Shown: positions 35,651 through 46,712 of the stretch, piece by piece
How positions within the stretch are numbered: the first letter of the stretch is position 1
Layout of the letters: each line of letters starts with the position of its first letter
From: Polytrichum commune
Lineage: Eukaryota; Streptophyta; Polytrichopsida; Polytrichales; Polytrichaceae
Direction of reading: 5' to 3'
Length of the DNA stretch: 64,000 bases
Assembly (NCBI GenBank): GCA_950295325.1
Contig: OX485804.1
Coordinates: 14,880,001-14,944,000 of the forward strand
Translations under genes and position numbers: made by a program
The notes under the pieces: model-generated
Database searches by the model: none
The model's input: the letters and a program-made list of their open reading frames with translations, nothing else
What the model was told of the DNA's origin: nothing

Positions 35651-36961
35651 CTCGGGGGGGGCACTGGCGAAAAACGTAGGAACTACGTGCGATAAAATAT
35701 AGGGTCTTGTATAAAAATTTGGCGTAAAATTTGTAAATTATTAGATGTAGTATAGGGTGCTTTGGGATTGTGAAACATGATTATATGTAATATAGCATTT
35801 GACAAAACATGATTAAATTATCTAAGTGGTACATATAAAATAGCATGGAGGAAAAACGATAGTTTCAAAAATTAAATACTTTGCCACCAAAATATGGCAT
35901 GTTCTATATAGGAAGGGTTCAAAAGATAAGGGTGAAGGTTGGTACTAAGTGGGGCAATTGTTGGCAACCCATTGACTTGATGAAACGTGCAGTCCAGAAC
36001 GGAAATAGAGAAACGCTCTTCCCAACTGCTATGGCTTACCTCCATTGGTTCAAAAAACAGTCGGGTCTCAACAAATATAAGTATGTTGAGAGTGACTGTG
36101 TGTGGGTTGATGTGGATGCTATTATCTCAACTGTGTCTCTACTGTATGAATCAACTAGCAAAATCTACACCTTAGATGAGGTAGATGCAACTCATTGAGT
36201 GAGTTCATTTCAAATAAAAAATAAAACCTGCTAAATTTATACTATCTCACACATGTGGAGATATAATTTGGAAAAAAGGTTGAATGATCATTAACTTAGT
36301 ATACCTTAAAATCTGTAGTAGTCATTTTAGTTCGAGTACCCTCATATCTCCCACATGTGTAAATGGTAGCCTAGCTAGTTTAGGTGGATTTTGCTTGCAT
36401 GGCGTGGGATTTTCCTCCAATGTGTAGGATTGGAAGATCAAGGCATCAATTGTAGGGATTTTGCAAACCTTGTAAATGTGACTTTGAGACACATGTGGCT
36501 GGCCTGTTCCCTAAGACCTCAAGGTTTCTAACTGTGTTATCCAACACAACTTTTATTCGTTGGCTCGTGTTGCTTAATGACATGTAATTGCAATCTTTTT
36601 TTGTTATTGTTTAGTGTTTTGCTTTGCCCGGACTTCAGTGTGACCCTGAACCCTAAACCCTAGTAAATGTTTGTTTCTCTTACTCTGTACATATGCTTCT
36701 AACGAGAATTCTACTGTATCATACACTTTAAGGAATGGGGGCAATCAGGGGGAAAAAATACATATAAGTAATATAGGGTACCATAAAATCAACCATCCAA
36801 GAATTTATAATTACCAATAGGGTGCAAATAATCACAACAATTTACCATTATTTCAAAAATTAGCATCCCTTATAATCCTTTCTCATAGGTAAATAGCCCC
36901 CATTTTAATAGGTCATTATCGCAGGTGTATGCAAAATATACAAGGGAGTGCCCCCCCCGAG
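35651..36961. mobile_element. hAT-like non-autonomous element (1311 bp)
   Basis: It begins CTCGGGGGGGGCACT and ends in the inverse, AGTGCCCCCCCCGAG. A perfect 8-bp target duplication GGCCACGG flanks it (35643-35650 and 36962-36969). Subterminal regions carry repeated TATAGGGT-type motifs and CGTGCGA/TCGCAGGTG sites. The termini match those of the 334-bp element at 41550-41883. The interior has a small open frame (35899-36198) that does not resemble a transposase I know. Confidence 0.85.
35899..36198 (+). CDS. 99-aa open frame carried by the hAT-like element
   Basis: The frame starts at ATG 35899; it is open at least six codons upstream without an ATG. It contains YIGRVQKIRVKVGTKWGNCW, a basic and aromatic start, then LFPTAMAYLHWFKKQSG and YVESDCVWVDVDAIISTVSL. 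Composition is protein-like, and it ends at a TGA inside the element. I do not recognise the family. It could be a captured host gene piece or a transposase remnant. No ribosomal or splice context is clear. Confidence 0.35.
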   Translation: MFYIGRVQKIRVKVGTKWGNCWQPIDLMKRAVQNGNRETLFPTAMAYLHWFKKQSGLNKYKYVESDCVWVDVDAIISTVSLLYESTSKIYTLDEVDATH

Positions 36962-37738
36962 GGCCACGGCTGAAGGCCTAAGGCTCGGTGGTGAGGCAGA
37001 CTGCCATGGTTTCAGAGTTTCTGTTTTGAGGCCACGGCCGAAGGCCCAAGGCTCGGTGGAGGCAGACTGCCATGGTTTCAGAGTTTCTGTTTTGAGGCCA
37101 CGGCTGAAGGCCTAAGGCTCGGTGGTGAGGCAGACTGCCATGGTTTCAGAGTTTCTGTTTTGAGGCCACGGCCGAAGGCCCAAGGCTCGGTGGAGGCAGA
37201 CTGCCATGGTTTCAGAGTTTCTGTTTTGAGGCCACGGCCGAAGGCCAAGGCTCGGTGTTGAGGCAGACTGCCATGGTTTCATAGTTTCTGTTTTGAGGCC
37301 ACGGCTGAAGGCCAAGGCACGGCCAAGTTTCAAAGGATTATGGGTTAAGGACCCGAGGTGATATAAGAGGAGGGGCCGTAGATTTGCATTAGACTAGGTG
37401 CTAGTTGATGAATTGGATTATGACCTAATAGCAATTAGATAGCTAGTTCATTAGCAAACTAATTGACTACAAGGCATTAGTAGGTGGGATTAGGGGTTGG
37501 AGTTGGAGTTGAGTTGCGTGGATTGTTATTGGGGATGCTAATAGTGCCATTACGGAGAAGAGTGTTTCTTAACACTTGTAACCTTGTTATGGAATGAATT
37601 GGGGTGTCCAACATTGATGTGAAATGCAATGGAAATTAATGACATTGGAATGACTTAGCTAGAATAATATGATTGTGATCCCCACTCCCTCACCCGGACT
37701 AGGACGCTTAAGGGTGGGTGGTTTGGCCTCACACCTAG

Positions 37739-40230
37739 TCCAGGTGGGGAATCCTTCCTCACACATCCTAGGTTGTCACTCACACATACATCTTTGTTCC
37801 ACTTAATTGTGAGTGAAGTGGTGTGTACAACACCTTTTTATTACAAAACAAATAAGTACTGACAAATACTTGAGTCACTCATGAGGTTCATGCATTGCAT
37901 GACTCACTTTGACCTTTGACAACCTAATATAGCTACTTAATCATCCCCTGAGTCTCTACCTACATGGACAACAACAACTGCCCATAACCAATTCGGAATG
38001 CTCGCCCTACCTACGCTAAGTGCCCTACTTTGTCCAGCACAAGCGTTGTTGCAGAGGCTTCACTCCATCCCGAGCCTGAGTTGGTGCAGCTCCCTTGCTG
38101 CCTCATTGCAGAAGCCAACAACCTGGGCCATCCTAAGCCGCTCCGCCCTTGTTGCAGCAACTGCCTCCGGGAAGGCTCAGCTCCCAATCAACACTGGTGG
38201 GATCGACTCCGCAGTTGTGCTTTCCATGTGCTTCCCTGCGCGCATCCACACTCACCCATCCCCTTGCCCTTCCACATAATCATGCACAACACCCAAGCAT
38301 TCAAATCCCAACGCAATAACCTCCCTAGATTTCTTTTCTTTTCTTTAATGCGCAAAGTCCTTGATGAATTCGTGAGCAAGGCTAAAGAGCATTGGCATGC
38401 TCAGTTTAATCAAAATGAGCAATCATCCCGTTCGCACACTACAATTCATCCACAATTACAACTAATGCTCTTTGATTGGTGTTGTCCTTCGGTCACTTTA
38501 ACCCAACCAAGTCTCACTAAGTGGAATGGGGGCTTAAACTGCCTCTACATACTACAACTCATAAACAATGACCATGTGCACCTAGAAGGAATCACATACC
38601 GCCAGATGCCCTAGGTTCATCGCTTAACTACCATGTGCCACTTGCTTCTGGTGAAATACCGTTTGTGCCGAGTTGCACTCATGCCCGAAAACATTGAAAC
38701 CCCATGCACACCCTTGATAGATTATGGGACTGAAGAGATGAATTGGGACAATCTTACGGAGAAAAAAAATGCCAATAGAGCAACGGTGTGAGGAGGCACA
38801 TAGGAGTTTCTGCAAAGGCTAATTCAGCCCAACGTCATGATCACAACAACCTGAAGCACTCCAAAGTGGTCACACCCTTGATATGGCAAGGACCTAGCAA
38901 TCGGAAATTACCGAGTGTCGACTGGTTACCCTCAAAAGCAATTTGGCAAGCTATGTTTGTTTTGTCATCTAATGTGACGACCTTATCAACGACCTTACCC
39001 CCACCTGGGCCAGATTTTGTCCCACCAACTGACCAACTTCCACCATAAAAAAAAACAATGCCGCTACCACGTACTTCCCCCTGTCCACAAATCCCCGCTC
39101 CACACCACTAGACTAACCCTTGGCGATTACACTGGAAGAGCCAGCAAGAGTGCGTATTCTTACCAAACTCTAGAACCCTTCAACATTCATCGATGAGGCA
39201 GTGGAATCCCACGAACCTTAAGGCAACACTGGCCATTGATGTAACCTTTACCAACCTATTCCCTCGCTTTGACAATGGTTCTGCTAGTTCGACGAGCTCT
39301 CATGCCTTCCATGTTTAAGTAACTTAACGTCCAAAGGCAAAATAAGGTTGCACACAAGTCATTCAACAATGGATAATAGAACCTCAATTGCAGAAGCTCC
39401 CCCACACTCGGATTTGAAATAAAGCCGAGTTCCTAGTATGCACGACCATGCTCATGTTGAATCCACAACTCACCACAATTTGTTTGCAGATCCTCATCCC
39501 TCCGCACACGGCTTCGTAGATTGCAACCGGTAGTGCTTCTGGAGTTCGGCGTCATCATTACTCTTGGCTATGCTCATCTCTACTTGCCTCACTCCTAATG
39601 TGCTTAGCATCGGCATCGCTTCCTTGTTTGTTCCTACTTGCTACCACCCTCACTCGTCCTAAGATCCAATCATGCCATCACTACGCATCTCCTACCCCCA
39701 ACTGCACCAAAGTTCCTCTAAACGCAAGGCTTCCGCATACCCCCCCCCCCTCTCAATTCTCCTTCTAACCTCTTTGCATTTCTGCTACTTGTTTTTGTCT
39801 CACTCAGCATTGCAACTTCACCTCCCATGTGCATCAATTCCACTTGTTGCTACCAGATTTGCATTGGACTTGCACCAACATGCTTATGCACAAAAATTTG
39901 AGGTTGAGGCAGCACTTCTGCCTCCTACCCCAAGTCTCTCTCTCGTGCATGCATAATGAGCTCTCCCTCTCCTACCTCTCGAGACCCCTCCAACCTTCTC
40001 ATTTTTTGTCGCATTGCCCAGCATCTTCGGGCCGCCTGAAGGAAAAATGGGCTTGACCCTTCTTATTGACATTTTCTCCCCTTTTAGACTCCACCTCCCG
40101 GCACATGGTAATTACACTTAACTTTTGACGTTTTGCTTATCTTAAGGGTGAGGTTCACCTCTTTTGCTTGTTTTTTACTTCCCAATATTTTGTATTAGAC
40201 TTAATTAACATGTGAGTACGATTTTTTGAG
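37739..40230. other. Remainder of the outer LTR, no gene seen
   Basis: Frames of up to 194 codons occur at 37998-38614 on the plus strand. Their composition (Ser/Pro/Leu/His-rich without motifs) is what C-rich, stop-poor non-coding DNA gives. A run of ten C lies at 39741-39750. Confidence 0.45.
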
Positions 40231-40241
40231 CTCACAGGCTG

Positions 40242-41549
40242 ATTTATTGGATTATTTGTACAATGTAAGTTCTTTATCATATTTTATTCATCAAATTTCT
40301 ACATGTCAACATTTATATCATATCGTTTTGGTTGTTTAATGATTTTTCTTATTTTTTTAGCGTGAAATTACCAAGGCCCGAAATTTGCAAAAAAAAAAAT
40401 TTTGAGCTCACACAAGAGCTAAATTGGTCCTCTGAAGGTGTATGTGAGGTCGAAAATATAGCAATGGATGATAACAAATCAAATTGGATTCTAGCCCTGC
40501 AAAGCATTTGCCCATTGCAAAAAAAAATTTAGGTCTTAAATTTTTTAGCTCAAATTAAAAAACCTTATAACTTCTATTTTGATAAATTTCAAATGAATCA
40601 AGAAAAATTTCAACATCATGTGATTTCAAAAGTGGATCCTTTTCACTATTGCTTTTCGTAACGCTTTGAAGTTCCCGAAAATGCGTTTTTTCAATAAATT
40701 TTTTGATGTTTAGTTAAATATAACCACATTTTAAAGTGTGTTATTAATATGATTTTTTTGTACTTGTGCTTGTTTACTTTTTGTATGTTGTTTTATTTTT
40801 TCCAAAAAAAACTCTTGCAGTTTACGATTTCAAATTTTCAAAATTTAACATTATTATCAAAGTGGACCCAAATGCACCTGAACATTTGCCAATTTTTGTA
40901 GATTATAGTAGGTCTTAAAGGGTGTGATGGTGGAATATGGTTTTTTTCACATGTTCAAATCAACTAATAGCGTTATGAAAAACAAGACTTTTGAAAACAA
41001 CCTGATAGCTTTCAAGCTGTGAGACAAGTTGTTTATATATATATATATATATATATACATTTTTATTTCATTTTTATGATTTATTTCATTTTTCAATTTA
41101 TTTCTTCTCAAATGTTTTAAGCGCGTTTTACTTCCTCTTAATGCTTTGAATAAACTACCACATTTTTTGATAATTTCAAATATATTCAATAAATGAATTT
41201 CATGTGTCACTCCTGAAATATGCAAATAATGGGATGAAATCCATTGGTATAAATGTGGATGTAATCTAGATTGTTCACCTAATAAAGATCCAAATTCTAA
41301 AATTAGAAATGCACGACCGTCTTAAACCCACGTTTGTTTTTTTCCATCCTAGACCAAGATCTATCATATATAGAGCCCATGAGAAGAAAAAAACATGCTT
41401 AAGTCTCTGCACACTATAAGAAAAATGATATCATGAATATTGAACCTTCTTCCAAGAAGCGAAGGGTCCTTTAACTTGTCACTTCATCTTATACTAATCT
41501 TATTATTCCTTATGTGTTGCAGCCTTCCTTCTCTTTCAAAATGAAAACT
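40242..41549. other. AT-rich, no gene seen; (TA)n at 41033-41057
   Basis: A perfect TA dinucleotide tract of about 24 bp is present. The rest is AT-rich with no frame over 92 codons and no element ends found. Confidence 0.55.
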
Positions 41550-41883
41550 CTCGGGGGGGGCAGTGTGTTAAAAAGTTAAGGATATAGGTGCGAACAACCA
41601 CTATTTTATAGGGGGGTATTACTTTCAATTCTCTTCTTTTTTTCACATGCTATCATTATGTAAATTTCTACTTTGGGGTTAATAGAAAATGGTTTGCATT
41701 ACTTATAATTCCAAATTACCTATTATTCCATACCCTATAGTACTTTAAAGATGTCCTGTGCCATTTTTGATACCCTATATTACTCTTAAGTCCATTTATA
41801 ATTTTTAGCCCCCATATTTTTAAAATACCCTATCATTTGTTCGCACGTATATTGCTACTCCAACCAATGACTACCCCCCCGAG
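41550..41883. mobile_element. hAT-like MITE with CTCGGGGGGG ends (334 bp)
   Basis: Ends are CTCGGGGGGGGCAGTG and, inverted, CTCGGGGGGGTAG. A perfect 8-bp target duplication TGAAAACT flanks it (41542-41549 and 41884-41891). Subterminal inverted sites GGTGCGAACAA and TTGTTCGCACG match the sites in the other MITE family at 17681 and 58545. Internal repeats are of the form TACCCTATA. No coding. Confidence 0.9.
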
Positions 41884-42136
41884 TGAAAACTACAATTCCT
41901 ACACTTACGTCATGTATTTTTAATTAGAATTCATTCGAATTCATTTTGAATAATTCGTTCTTAAATATTTTGAATATTAAAGAACAAACTAAAATTCATC
42001 AATGTGTTTGTCGCAAAGATGTTGTTCTTGCCCATTCTTTCAAGCTATATATTGAATTATTGATTTTTTTCAAAGCATATATCGAATTTTTTTTTCAGTT
42101 GCTCAACAATCCATTCACCTAACATAGCTTGTATTT

Positions 42137-43195
42137 TTGTTGTTTAGGTTGATACAAATCACAATTTCTACTTTCAAAGAGCTCTTAAAACAACACCGGC
42201 AGTTGATTTGGTTATTGCATATATGTTTAGAGGGATTTTTTGTGCATGGACTTTCTATACCTCCTTCTATAATACCCCCTTGGAATGCAAAATCCGATAA
42301 AAAAATTTCTTGTTCTATTCTAATTTTGCATGCAATATTTTCATGATGATGGTGTTTTATTGGTATTTTATCTTGATGGTGCGAAATGGACTAAAAATTT
42401 GTCTTCTTATTTCTTTAATTATATTTTCCAGGTTGGCCATGAACCTTGGACTTGTTTGAGTTTAGTTTGTTTGGCCAATCCCCGCAATTTCACAAAATGG
42501 TTCGTCTTCCAATTCTTTCTTTCACGTTTTATTTCATTGATAAAAGTCATTCTAATTTGTTACATTATATTATCATTAGTTTTCACTTTATTTTATTGTC
42601 ATTGCTTTTACAGACAATCAATCTATAGCACTTTTGCTTGTTCATTCTTTCGATAATACTTCCAAATAGAAACATCTATCTTTGTCTCTTCAAATGAATA
42701 TTGACAAAGATCTTTCAAACAATGCTATAGATTTGGATGATGATGTTTTATACAAATTCATGAATGCTATTTCTCAACTTATGAGAGATGGTGGTGTTAC
42801 ACCTTAGAGGGGTTCACAAGAAAAACATCCTTTGTTTTTTCAAGTTTTAATCAATGTTTTTAAAAATCCAAGGGCATTTTTACAAATTTCACATCATCGA
42901 CATGTATTGTTTTATTTTATTTTATTCTTCATATGCTCACAGTATAAACTGCTATGTGTCATTGATTATTATCTTCATAATTGTATTCTATCATGTCTTT
43001 GATAGGACCTTTCATACATGTTTGACGCACTTTGAAGTGTCACCTCTTGGCATTGGTAGTTGACAAAGATATTTTTGATTCCATCTTGAAGCCTTTCACT
43101 ATACAATATCCTTTACCGATCGACAAAGACATCAATTGTGATGACTCGGATGAATATTCAATTGTTAATCGTGAGGCCGTCAATCTATTTTGAGA
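42137..43195 (+). pseudogene. Degenerate coding-like region, unrecognised
   Basis: Plus-strand pieces look like remnants of a spliced gene or transposon protein: QYFHDDGVLLVFYLDGAKWT and GHEPWTCLSLVCLANPRNFT around 42335-42500, then DLSNNAIDLDDDVLYKFMNA near 42713 and ILKPFTIQYPLPIDKDINCD near 43083 up to a possible donor at about 43195. Frames shift between pieces and stops intervene. The first part vaguely recalls a methyltransferase-like plant transposon protein, but I am not sure. Confidence 0.3.
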
Positions 43196-45154
43196 GTAAG
43201 TTTGTTTTTTTCTTTATTTTTCTTGAAACACATTGCACATATATTTCCCTAAACTCATATGAAGTAAAAAATAAAATTAATATATTTATGCAGTCATGTT
43301 CTAACAATGTAATACCACAATGTCGCTAACATTGGCAATCATTTTTTAAAGATCCAAGAATTTTATCAAATCCATCTCCCCCTTGAGGCCTTCCTATTTA
43401 TGCTAAGAATATGGCTTCTTTTCTTGTTGCTCAACCTTCCCCTTCAATGCATAGAAACATTATTAAAATTTCTATATGATACATATATATGCCCATTGTC
43501 ATTTTCACTTCTCAATGTTCATTTCTCACTACTCATAATCTAGATATCTATTGTTTATTCTCCCTACCCTTCTTATTTTTTAACCCTACAATTGTGTCAA
43601 AATACCACGGTTATAGGATACCACTAGGCTTATTACCAAACATTTTCCCTTGGCTCATGGCTCATTTCTCATTTCTCATTGCTCATTGCTCATTGCTCAC
43701 AAGATAGCACTCCCTGGCAATTATTCCTCATTCCCTTTCATAAGGTGAGCATATTGATTCAATGACTTATTGATTCAAGATTTGTATGGTTTTTTAACAC
43801 CTCGTGTTGTGTTTTTTTTTGTTTTTTTTCCCTCTCTCTCTTGGCCTTCCACAAAATTTTATTCATTCAAGTGGACTTGCTCTTGGCTCTCCTAGATCTT
43901 AATCCTCATCCGCTTGACTTACTCGCCACTTCCTCTTTGACCATTGTTTCTATGACACATTCCTTTGCCACATCATTACTCAACACTTCATCTTGACAAA
44001 CATTCATTTTCATTTTATTCACTCACTTTTGCTCCTTAGCCTATCGCATGAATTTTTCTTTGCTTAAAGTAAGTCTTAATTTCACCTCCCATGTTACTTC
44101 CAAATTGATTACTTCTCAAACAATCATCCTCATGGTCATTCTCTCAACTCTACAATCTTTATGGGTTAAACCTTATCATTCAAGGCTATTACCAATATCT
44201 TTCTCAATTGCATCCACTATGGCTTTTGTAGCATTCAATCAACTTATTCATACTCTTGATAATCTTATTACTTGGACCCTACATATAGCCACTACTATGA
44301 TGCACACAATATCTCTCGTACACTTCCAAATTCACATAGCCATCAATATATATGTCGCTTATAACATCTCGAGATAATTGCACATCAAAGACATTGACTC
44401 TTGTTATTAGAGTTGTCAATAAGTTTCAGAGTTTGAATCACTCAACTCTCACAACTTAATTCTCATGTCCTCAAGCATCTCACTTGAAACTAACCTAACA
44501 TCTATGCACCTAAACTTGTTCTCCAAGTTTCGGCGATACAAAAGCCTTTTGCTTCTACCTTGAGACTATGCCAAATGTCTACATATGCAAATAGCCTCAT
44601 TTTACCTTGGCCGACCTTCTCCTTATTGAATCAAGAGGAAGGAGAAGGTGGGTATAAGCAATAACCTCCCTATGAAGCCAATTTATTACAACAATAGCCT
44701 TCCAATCCTACTACGAATGAGGTTCTAACTACAAAACACTTGATGAAAGCCACCAACATTTAAAAATTGGCCGTTCCGGCCAGGCTATGGCCCAAAAATG
44801 TGGCTCACAATTCACATGCTCTTTCCATAGACACCAAGACCGGCTCCTAAATCTCAAACGTTTGGGTGGAGTGGCCATATAAAACCTAGCATCGAGTTAT
44901 ATCTCCAACTACTTCAAATTGTGAAATCTCTTTCACATCTTGCCATGTTTCCACAAATTAGGTCTATCAAATATGACTTCTTATGTTCTTTTTATAGACA
45001 GTGAGATTTTATCTTAAGTCTTGGCCATTTGGGTGCAACAACTATTTAAAGATCATGTGCTCTTCATATCATATTTTTTGATGAACTTTCTCACTTGATT
45101 ATTGGGATTAGGAAGTGAGTTTATTCTCTCTAGATTTTCTTTTCAAATGGCCTT
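43196..45154. other. No gene seen; second copy of an old repeat at about 44390-44830
   Basis: AT-rich. A run of CTCATT/GCTCATT units lies at about 43665-43700. The 44390-44830 stretch is related to about 5930-6560. A 109-codon frame at 44048-44377 has no recognisable domain. Confidence 0.4.
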
Positions 45155-45159
45155 CAACT

Positions 45160-45514
45160 TGTTAAGATATTGGCTAAAGGCATATTAGCAACCTAGGTTA
45201 ACCGCCACTAGGACGGAATCTGTTTAGTCATTAATGTGCCCATGTGGGACTTAATCCAGGTTTTAGTAAACAACCGCCATAGTGCGGGCCCAGCCTGACA
45301 AGGACGTAAAGGGTCTCGGGCCGCGGGCTAGCGGTCCGGGCTTCGACCCGTGTATGTGGCCGGATCCCAAGACATTAGTTATGGACCAATCACAGCTAGG
45401 GCAGGAGGACCCTGGACCCACATGTATATATATCGGGGGCTTAGCCTCCCATTCCAACTTTTCATTCTACATCGTTACGCTGCCTCTTTGTGTATTGGTC
45501 CCATTCTCTTAACA
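45160..45514 (+). repeat. Copia 5' LTR
   Basis: TGTTAAG start and CTTAACA end, with a GC-rich centre (GGGCCGCGGGCTAGCGG). The TATATATAT at 45424-45432 is a likely TATA box for the element's promoter, about 80 bp before the LTR end. The sequence right after the LTR, CGTTATCAGCACTG, would be the primer-binding site; it does not match the usual TGGTATCAGAGC of plant elements. Confidence 0.93.
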
Positions 45515-46712
45515 CGTTATCAGCACTGCTCCTAGTGTCTTCAGATTTGGTCACCTCTCAGTACAAAGACATACAATAGCGAGAGTATTGATTACTCTAT
45601 AGACTGATAGCTGATAGTGATACATTGCTAGATCAGACTCTATCAAACTTATCAGAGAGCTTATCACTGGTTGACAGCTGCAGTTCTGCATGAGTGGAGG
45701 ATCAGTATATCACTCAGTAGAGTTTGTATGTTTTGAGTATACAGATGTTGCTATATTTTTGTGATATTTCAAGTTATAGCAAGTCATAGTACTGTTATGC
45801 TGCTGGATTTGATCCAGAATCAAAAAGGGTATGAAAGGACAGAACTACAGTACCAAAATACTGCTCAAATTTCCTCTCATAGATTTTTTGATTTTACCTC
45901 ATTTTCATTAGAAGGCTACTAAAGTCAGTAGATCTATTCTATTTTGCATGCTAACTCACCAAATAGTACAGTTATGCTGCTGAAATTTACCTAGAATATA
46001 GACAGTTATAGATATACTAACTGATTACTATATTTTCCATATATATACACATATATATCGTCTGATTTATATGTATGATTTCCTACTAACCAAAGGGGTA
46101 CAGATCAGGCCTGATGATCTGAAACGTTAGCATCAGAAAGGTTATGCTGCTAAATTTTTTTCCAGAAAAGTTCCTACTCTAAAGGTTATGCTACCCCCCC
46201 CCCCCCCCAGTATATTTCATTTCAGTTTATTTCACTTGACTTCATGTTTTCACTAGTACCCTACTATACAAAGAAAAGATCAGAAAGATAGACCACTCTG
46301 AATAGATCTGATTTCTGAAAATATATATAGATAGATAGATATCTGTGCATGCCGGAGTCAGTTACATTCTACATTTTTCTGCAAAAGCTGACACCAACTA
46401 GGGTGAGCTTAGAGTCCATCAAATACTGTACACGACTAGTTGAACTGTCTGTTCCAACCAGAACTTATCTAAGTTCAGGTCATAGTTAGGACTAACCAGT
46501 AGAACATAACGGAAACCATCTCCATATAGTCGCACTGAAATGACCGACAATCAGAAAATGTAACCAGAAAGTCAAGATTGACTAATCAGACAGTATACAT
46601 CCACATGATTGAGAGAATTACAATCAAATGTAGACTGTAGTTTCAACTTAAAATTACCAAGTAGATGGCACAACATAGAATAGTGATGTCTACAAAGGCA
46701 TCATTCTCATAA
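45515..46712 (+). promoter_or_regulatory. Copia 5' leader with repeated GTTATGCTGCT motif
   Basis: About 1.2 kb of untranslated leader. GTTATGCTGCT followed by a short AT stretch and CCAGAA or CTAGAA occurs at about 45795, 45968, 46140 and, shortened, 46185, close to every 170 bp. A run of 15 C follows the last one (46194-46208). It contains no long frame. It may be a packaging or translation-control region; this is inference. Confidence 0.5.

Larger units (their letters stand above)
35528..37330. repeat. About 67-bp tandem repeat, split by an hAT-like insertion
   Basis: Units read AAGGCTCGGTGGTGAGGCAG, then ACTGCCATGGTTTCAGAG and TTTCTGTTTTGAGGCCACGG. About two units lie left of the inserted element and about six right of it. 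On the right, two subtypes (CTGAAGGCCTAAGG and CCGAAGGCCCAAGG) alternate, forming a roughly 134-bp higher-order unit. Confidence 0.85.
34971..37733 (+). mobile_element. Solo LTR nested in the outer LTR
   Basis: It starts TATGAGCCCAAAATGAGTGC and ends GGGTGGGTGGTTTGGCCTCACA-type sequence at 37733. A perfect 5-bp target duplication CCTAG flanks it (34966-34970 and 37734-37738). It carries a pyrimidine-rich tract at 35341-35372, a tandem array of about 67-bp units and the 1311-bp hAT-like element at 35651-36961. Removing that element leaves about 1.45 kb of LTR. No coding of its own. Confidence 0.9.
34932..40236 (-). mobile_element. Outer LTR hosting a nested LTR
   Basis: When the LTR at 34971-37733 is removed with one CCTAG copy, the flanks join to TGCGTCCTAGTCCAGGTGGG, which matches the family 3'-end block GCGTCCTAGTCCGGGTGAGG in inverse orientation. 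The left end is TGTGAGCAAG at 34932. The right end, 40231-40236, is CTCACA preceded by TTTTTTGAG, the inverse of a family start. The flanks GGTTG (34927-34931) and GGCTG (40237-40241) match at 4 of 5. The LTR proper is about 2.5 kb without the insert. The 38000-40080 part is C-rich but shows no convincing gene. Confidence 0.7.

Noticed and set aside
37998..38614. Plus-strand frames of 93 and 194 codons
   Set aside because: They lie inside a C-rich outer LTR, overlap each other in different frames, and have Ser/Pro/His-rich sequence without motifs.
45282..45512. 76-codon frame present in both Copia LTRs
   Set aside because: The same frame occurs in both LTRs only because the LTRs are identical. 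It is not a known retroelement protein.
46194..46208. 15-C run as an element terminus
   Set aside because: It resembles the poly-G tips of the hAT-like elements, but no inverted partner or 8-bp duplication is found nearby.
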